Shown piece by piece: positions 6,928 to 11,072 of a DNA stretch of 11,072 bases. The stretch lies in the NCBI GenBank assembly GCA_905215125.1, contig CAJMOV010000037.1, forward strand, positions 1 through 11,072. The letters run 5' to 3'. The stretch is from an uncultured bacterium. Lineage in GTDB: Bacteria > Bacillota > Clostridia > Oscillospirales > Butyricicoccaceae. Under the pieces are notes generated by a model. That model saw nothing but the letters and a program-made list of their open reading frames with translations, was not told the DNA's origin and did no database searches. A program made the translations under genes and the position numbers. How positions within the stretch are numbered: position 1 is the stretch's first letter; the number at the start of each line of letters is the position of its first letter.

Positions 6928-8721
6928 TCATTGTTCGCTGGTGATCTTCCATTGAACCGCCTGGTTATAATCCGTCCACATCCGGGCATAGAGCCCCGCG
7001 GAAGCCGTCAGCTCCTGATGAGAGCCCTGCTCCACAATGCGGCCTTCCTCCAGTACAAGGATCTTGTCCGCACCCACAACGGTGGACAGGCGGTGAGCGA
7101 TCATGATGACCGTGCGCCCGCGAGTCAGCTCGGAGAAGGCCTTTTGGATGAGCGCCTCATTCTCGGGGTCGGCGAAAGCGGTGGCTTCGTCAAGAACCAC
7201 GATGGGGGCGTCCTTCAGGATGGCCCGCGCCAAGGCAATACGCTGCTGCTCGCCCCCGGAGAGGTAGGTTCCCTCGGATCCGATCAGGGTGTCCATGCCC
7301 TGGGGCAGCTTTTCTAGGATATCCCCGCATTGTGCGGCCATCAATGCCGCGTGTACCTGTTCGCGGGTGGCGTCCGGGCGGGCAGCCCGTACATTTTCAA
7401 GGATGGAAGTCTTGAACAGACGGCTGTTCTGGAACACAAAGGCGATCCGATCCATGAGCACATGGGGGTCGATCTGCTTTACATCCACGCCGCCTACCTT
7501 CACCGCGCCGGAGGTGGCGTCCCAGAAGCGGGGGATCAGGCTGGCGGCTGTGGTCTTGCCGCCGCCGGAGGGCCCCACCAGGGCCACGGTCTGCCCCGGC
7601 TCCGCCGTGAAGGAGACATGGGAGAGGGCGGGGGTCTCCGCGCCGTCATAGGTAAAGCTCACGTCCTCAAATTCCACGCGGCCGTCCCGGGGCGTCTGAG
7701 GGCGCTCGGGCGCTTTCAGCTCAGGGGCGTCCATGACCTGACCGATGCGGCCCAAGGCGGTGCCGGCCAGCATGATGCCCGCAGAGGCGAACATGATCTT
7801 GGCAAGCGCCGTGGAGATGATGGCGGAGAACACCGCGTAAAAGGCGAAGTTTGTGACAAACCCGGCAAAATCGTTACCGGCCAGGGCCCCGGGCGCAAAA
7901 AACAGCGCCGCAGGCACCAAAAACACAAAGGCCCCCTCGGTAAAGGTCAGATTGATGGACTGGGGAACCCGGCACACCTTGGCCTGATAATATTCGGATT
8001 TGTCGCTGTAATCCTCTATGGCCTGCTGGAACGCCTTGAACGAGTAGACCGTCTGCTGGAAGATTTTAACCACAGGAATACCGCGGACATATTCGGTGCC
8101 CGCCTTGGTCATGCGGTCCTGGGCCGCCTGGTACTCGGCCATCAGCTTGGCATTCTTGCCGCCCATCATGGAGAACATCGCCACTACCGAAATGACCGCC
8201 GCCAGCAGACAGGCTGCGCCCATCCGCCAGTCAAAGACGAACATCATCACCAGCATGGCCAAAAACAGGGTGATAGTGCCCACAATGTCCGCCAGATTGT
8301 GGGCCAGCAGGGTTTCCGTGTCGGCTGCCGCCGCATCCAGCCGCCCGCGGATGAGACCAGAGGCGTTGGAATCGAAGAACCCCAGCGGTGCCTTCATCAC
8401 ACGGGCGACGCCCTGCTTACGGATGTTAGCCGCCGTGCGGAAGGCTGCCAGATGGGTACACATCAGCCCCGCGAAATACAGGACGATACCGCCCACCGCG
8501 AAGGCGAACGCCAGCCAGCCGTAGCGGGTTACGTTCTGCGCCTGGGTCCAGTCTGGCGCCACGGCAATGAGATCGCGGGCAGCCAGCCAGATGCAGATGT
8601 AAGGCGCCATGCTGAGCAGCATGGATACCGCCGACAGGGCCAGCCCCAGGAAGGTCAGCCCCTTATGACTTCCCGCGTAATCCAGCAGGATCGCCACATC
8701 GCTCTTTTTCTTCTGCTTCAT
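6928..8721 (-). CDS. ABC transporter, fused membrane and ATPase domains (first partner)
   Basis: This 597-residue half-transporter has membrane helices within about 20-320 and a C-terminal ATPase. Motifs: Walker A GPSGGGKTT (383-391), Q431, signature LSGGEQQR (487-494), Walker B IVVLDEAT (507-514), switch His in IAHR (543). The D-loop is unusual: AFADPENE (515-522), with FAD instead of SLD/ALD. That sequence is, to my knowledge, frequent in the YbtP/IrtA-like branch of siderophore importers and rare in drug exporters. Catalytic Glu is kept, so the site should be active. The start ATG has GAGGAGGT about 6 nt upstream. It follows tetR by 57 nt and precedes its partner by 16 nt, so the three probably form an operon. 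A drug exporter controlled by TetR is the main alternative. Confidence 0.88.
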   Translation of the reverse strand: MKQKKKSDVAILLDYAGSHKGLTFLGLALSAVSMLLSMAPYICIWLAARDLIAVAPDWTQAQNVTRYGWLAFAFAVGGIVLYFAGLMCTHLAAFRTAANIRKQGVARVMKAPLGFFDSNASGLIRGRLDAAAADTETLLAHNLADIVGTITLFLAMLVMMFVFDWRMGAACLLAAVISVVAMFSMMGGKNAKLMAEYQAAQDRMTKAGTEYVRGIPVVKIFQQTVYSFKAFQQAIEDYSDKSEYYQAKVCRVPQSINLTFTEGAFVFLVPAALFFAPGALAGNDFAGFVTNFAFYAVFSAIISTALAKIMFASAGIMLAGTALGRIGQVMDAPELKAPERPQTPRDGRVEFEDVSFTYDGAETPALSHVSFTAEPGQTVALVGPSGGGKTTAASLIPRFWDATSGAVKVGGVDVKQIDPHVLMDRIAFVFQNSRLFKTSILENVRAARPDATREQVHAALMAAQCGDILEKLPQGMDTLIGSEGTYLSGGEQQRIALARAILKDAPIVVLDEATAFADPENEALIQKAFSELTRGRTVIMIAHRLSTVVGADKILVLEEGRIVEQGSHQELTASAGLYARMWTDYNQAVQWKITSEQ

Positions 8722-8740
8722 GGAAAAACCTCCTCATAAG

Positions 8741-8761
8741 AGTTAGTAATAACTAACTATA
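8741..8761. promoter_or_regulatory. Operator-like palindrome and possible promoter before the ABC pair
   Basis: AGTTAGTAATAACTAACT (8741-8758) is a near-perfect palindrome (16 of 18 positions) ending just upstream of the ribosome binding site of the first ABC gene. On the minus strand TATAGT (8761-8756) could be a -10, with no good -35, so the palindrome would cover the transcription start. The adjacent TetR protein is the default candidate to bind here. The core TTAG-N6-CTAA (8743-8756) also occurs at the ECF promoter, so the DtxR regulator is a second candidate. Confidence 0.5.
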
Positions 8762-8778
8762 TTTCAAAAGATAGGGGC

Positions 8779-9396
8779 TCATTCCCCCATCAAATTCGAC
8801 CAACCAGCAGTATAAAACGCCCGCAGCTGCTCTACGTCCCGCAGAGCCTGCTCATAGGGCATATCGTGGATCACCACCTCGAAGATGCCGCTGAACATCC
8901 CGCTGGCGATGATATGGCACAGGGACTGGCTCACCTGTGGGATGCTCCGCCCCATACGACGCAATACCTCCATGTACCGAAGGGTGGAAGCTACCTCTAC
9001 CTCCACCATGTTATGGATAAAGCTCTCATAGCTGGTCCCCTCCGCACAGCAGAGCAGCAGCTTCACCGGCTCCCGGTGTGCGCAGATATAGTCCACCATC
9101 CAGTCGACACAATTACCCGATTCCACACCCATGTGGTCAGGCTGCTGCTCCTCCGGCAGCTCGGCAAAGGAGGTCTGCGCCTCCATAAACCTTCCCATGA
9201 GGGCGGCGGCATGGGGCTCTACGATGGAGTTGAACAGGGCCTCCTTACTGGAGAAGTAACCGTAAAAGGCTCCTGTGGTCACACCCGCATTCTTTACTAT
9301 TTGCCGCAGGGAAGCCCCTAAAAAGCCCTTGCCTAAAAACTCCGTCAGGGCTGCCTGCTGAATCCTTTCCAGTGTGACGCCGGATCGCTCCTCCAC
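8779..9396 (-). CDS. TetR-family transcriptional regulator
   Basis: This is a 205-residue TetR protein. The helix-turn-helix is at about 28-55 (ASLRQIVKNAGVTTGAFYGYF, then SSKEALF), which is the classical family signature; the remaining 150 residues form an all-helical ligand-binding and dimer domain with several Cys and His but no recognised ligand motif. I chose the GTG at 9396, with GGAGG 9 nt upstream. The in-frame ATG at 9417 would lie only about 11 nt from the predicted transcription start and would put GGAGG inside the gene. It precedes the two ABC genes on the same strand and most likely controls them and itself. It could respond to a transported compound. Confidence 0.9.
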   Translation of the reverse strand: MEERSGVTLERIQQAALTEFLGKGFLGASLRQIVKNAGVTTGAFYGYFSSKEALFNSIVEPHAAALMGRFMEAQTSFAELPEEQQPDHMGVESGNCVDWMVDYICAHREPVKLLLCCAEGTSYESFIHNMVEVEVASTLRYMEVLRRMGRSIPQVSQSLCHIIASGMFSGIFEVVIHDMPYEQALRDVEQLRAFYTAGWSNLMGE

Positions 9397-9410
9397 TCTA
9401 CCCCACCTCC

Positions 9411-9436
9411 ATAACATCGTTATATAGCAGCGTTAT
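9411..9436. promoter_or_regulatory. Imperfect palindrome over the tetR transcription start
   Basis: ATAAC and GTTAT bound a 26-bp imperfect palindrome (18 of 26 positions symmetric) that overlaps the end of the -10 hexamer and the expected start of transcription. This position would suit autorepression by TetR. The sequence does not resemble the palindrome at 8741-8758, which weakens the idea that one protein binds both. Confidence 0.25.
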
Positions 9437-9463
9437 TATACTATTAAGCATAAAAAATGTCAA
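9435..9463 (-). promoter_or_regulatory. Consensus promoter of tetR and the ABC operon
   Basis: On the minus strand TTGACA (9463-9458) and TATAAT (9440-9435) are both exact consensus hexamers with 17-bp spacing. Transcription should start near 9428, giving a leader of about 31 nt before the GTG start of tetR. Such a strong promoter implies that repression is needed to keep the operon low. Confidence 0.85.
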
Positions 9464-9472
9464 TGGTAAATC

Positions 9473-9502
9473 AAAAAGGAAGCGCCTTGCACAGACGCTT
9501 CC
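9473..9502 (-). terminator. Terminator of the solute-binding-protein operon
   Basis: On the minus strand GGAAGCG (9502-9496), an 11-nt loop and CGCTTCC (9484-9478) form a 7-bp stem followed by TTTTT (9477-9473). It lies about 170 nt after the solute-binding-protein stop and 10 nt before the tetR -35, insulating the two units. Confidence 0.7.
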
Positions 9503-9635
9503 CCTCTGATATGCGCAGTATTTTTTTCAAATTCTCAACCCATTACTACGCCGCTCTGCCTCGTCCGCAGGGAGATTCCACGCCTTACGCTTCGCCATCA
9601 TATCAGGCTCTCAGGAAGCGCAGCGTTTCCGTATT

Positions 9636-9666
9636 GCCTTTTAAAAGGCCCGCCAATATCAGGCGG
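9636..9666. other. Two small palindromes after the solute-binding-protein gene
   Basis: GCCTTTTAAAAGGC (9636-9649) is a perfect 14-bp palindrome, and CCGCC (9650-9654) pairs with GGCGG (9662-9666) around a 7-nt loop. Both lie within 35 bp of the stop codon. They may stabilise or partly terminate the transcript before the stronger terminator at 9473. The rest of this 165-bp gap holds no gene I can support. Confidence 0.3.
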
Positions 9667-9668
9667 CG

Positions 9669-11072
9669 CTAGCCCACCTCTACATTGGCGATTTCAATAA
9701 ACAGCTGGTCGCTGCCGAAGCTGAAGGAAGCAATCCTTTCGCTGTTGAAGGCCGCATACTGGTGAGCTGAGGTAAACGGAAGCAGCACGGCCTGATCCGC
9801 CGCAAAGGTAAGCACTTCATTGTAAATTTCCTGCACCCGGGCGAGGTCAGCGGTACTGTCCAGCTCCTTGATGGTCTCCGTGCCGTTTTCCATGGTGAGG
9901 GCAACCTGCCATAAAATCGGGTCGGACATCATTTCAGGGTTCATATTCGTCATGGTGAGGAAGGGATCATAGTATCCGCCGTAAGTTGTATGCAGCGAAA
10001 AATCAAAATCAGCGGAAACCTGCGTAAACCAAGTCATATTATCCGATCCGCGGGGCGTCACCTCAAAGCCTGCTTCACCCAATTCCTGCGCAATGACAAG
10101 TGCCGCATCGTCCATTGTTCCCTGATTGGCGATATAGTCCAGCGTGACGCTTAATTTTGCGCCATCCTTTTCACGGATACCATCTCCATCGCTGTCCACC
10201 CAGCCGGCATTTTCCAGCAATTCCTTTGCTTTATCCACATCATAGCTATATGCTGTCGTCTCTACGTCGCAGTAAGGCAGCGAGACGTCAAGCAGCTGCT
10301 CTGATGGCGTTTCAAGGCCAGAAAATACGCTGACACTGATCGTATCCTTATCAATCGCATATGCAACAGCTTGACGAACGTCTGCATCGTTAAACGGGGC
10401 TTTCTGCGTATTGAAGCCGATAAAGCGGCTGTTGGAAACGCTGTCGTCTAAAACCGTTCCAATCCCATCGGCTGAAGAAAGCTCCGCGTAGCCGGCAAAG
10501 CTCAGCCGGGATGTGCCCGCCAGCAGATCCACTTCGCCGTTACGCAGCGCGAGGACCGCCGCGTCGGGGTCTGCAATCACCTTTACGGTAAATTCGTCCA
10601 CATCGGGCTTTTCGCCCCAATAATTGGGATTACGGACGAAAGTATAAGAGGTTCCGTCGCCATCCCCCTCATACATGTAGGGGCCTGTACCCATTGTCTG
10701 GGTCATCAGCTCTTCTTTTACCGTCAGGTCCTCATTAAACGCATTGGGAGATACAATCCCCATGGGGTTGCACATGGCAAGATCGTTCAAAACACCATAA
10801 TAAGGAGTGACGAGGTGAATTGCCATGGTATGTTCGTCCACCGCTTCAATCGACTCCGTGAGTGTTCCAATCTTACCAAAAGATGCAATATAGGCTCCCA
10901 AGTTGGAGAATGCCGCCTCCAAGCTGGTTTTTACTGCCTCCGCATTGAGATCAGCTCCGTCTGAGAATTTCACACCTTCTTTCAGGTGGAAGGTATAGGT
11001 CAGGCCATCGTCGCTGATGTCCCACCTTTCAGCCAGTCCAGCCTTAAATTCACCGCTTTCCCGAACGACGAG
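9669..11072 (-). CDS. Family-5 solute-binding protein, NikA/DppA-like (N-terminus outside window)
   Basis: The frame is open to the right edge of the window: 467 residues are visible, and roughly 60-80, including signal peptide and any lipobox, should lie beyond it. Family motifs are clear: LTYTFHLKEGVKFSDG (23-38), GTGPYMYE (128-135), NPNYWGEKP (148-156), FIGFNTQKAPFNDADVRQAV (217-236) followed by AYAIDKD, and DPFLTMTNM. The arrangement, including SLPYCDV, is closer to nickel/metallophore binders (NikA, CntA) than to OppA, but residues contacting ligand cannot be assigned safely. Such proteins deliver substrate outside the membrane to a two-permease, two-ATPase importer, whose genes are not in the window and may lie upstream. 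The GTG at 10973 is internal, not a start. Confidence 0.88.
   Translation of the reverse strand, partial: LVVRESGEFKAGLAERWDISDDGLTYTFHLKEGVKFSDGADLNAEAVKTSLEAAFSNLGAYIASFGKIGTLTESIEAVDEHTMAIHLVTPYYGVLNDLAMCNPMGIVSPNAFNEDLTVKEELMTQTMGTGPYMYEGDGDGTSYTFVRNPNYWGEKPDVDEFTVKVIADPDAAVLALRNGEVDLLAGTSRLSFAGYAELSSADGIGTVLDDSVSNSRFIGFNTQKAPFNDADVRQAVAYAIDKDTISVSVFSGLETPSEQLLDVSLPYCDVETTAYSYDVDKAKELLENAGWVDSDGDGIREKDGAKLSVTLDYIANQGTMDDAALVIAQELGEAGFEVTPRGSDNMTWFTQVSADFDFSLHTTYGGYYDPFLTMTNMNPEMMSDPILWQVALTMENGTETIKELDSTADLARVQEIYNEVLTFAADQAVLLPFTSAHQYAAFNSERIASFSFGSDQLFIEIANVEVG

Noticed and set aside
7330..8739. A long plus-strand open frame of 469 codons antisense to the first ABC gene
   Set aside because: Its translation is rich in Gly, His, Arg and Gln with no domain, and it mirrors a gene with all ABC motifs. 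It is a product of high GC.
8722..8778. A riboswitch or attenuator between tetR and the first ABC gene
   Set aside because: Only 57 bases, explained by a palindrome and a ribosome binding site, with no room for an aptamer.
9530..9601. A 24-residue minus-strand peptide beginning MMAKRKAWNLPAD
   Set aside because: Weak ribosome binding site, no similarity I recognise, and short enough to arise by chance.
1..11072. CRISPR arrays, insertion sequences or rRNA
   Set aside because: No regularly spaced repeats, transposase-like frames or rRNA sequence were seen on reading the window.

Overview
The window reads like a chromosomal segment of a mid-to-high GC Clostridia-type Firmicute, possibly a gut Oscillospirales relative. 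The basis is the proteins (MptD-type ECF S component, fused CbiO-like ATPases, short DtxR regulator), strong GGAGG ribosome binding sites, TTG/GTG starts and near-consensus vegetative promoters. No taxonomic marker is complete, so this placement is inference.

Layout, left to right. (1) 1-90: the 3' half of a tRNA-Ser and its palindromic terminator. (2) 132-3749, minus strand: a tightly coupled operon read right to left. It encodes a membrane S component, an EcfT/CbiQ transmembrane protein and a double-ATPase ECF subunit, joined by short overlaps, then a DtxR/MntR-family metal regulator, then a small unrecognised reading frame that appears frameshifted. (3) 3750-3964: a divergent control region with a direct repeat, a DtxR-box-like palindrome over a probable -10, and a good promoter for the plus-strand gene. 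(4) 3965-4954, plus strand: an AraC-family regulator, followed by a terminator. (5) 5160-9396, minus strand: a TetR regulator followed by two half-size ABC proteins (exporter fold with fused ATPase) that should form a heterodimer. (6) 9473-11072, minus strand: the C-terminal 467 residues of a family-5 (NikA/DppA-like) solute-binding protein and its terminator; its N-terminus and any permeases lie outside the window.

The common theme is probably acquisition of metal, metal chelate or haem. An ECF importer shares an operon with a metal-sensing repressor and sits opposite an AraC regulator. The neighbouring ABC pair has sequence traits reminiscent of the exporter-fold siderophore importers (YbtP/YbtQ, IrtA/IrtB) rather than of typical drug pumps. 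The last gene belongs to the family that binds nickel, metallophores or peptides. The substrate cannot be read from the sequence. The control regions of the ECF operon and of the ABC pair both carry TTAG-N6-CTAA, which suggests a shared regulator. The ABC/TetR block looks richer in GC than its flanks and may have a separate history.
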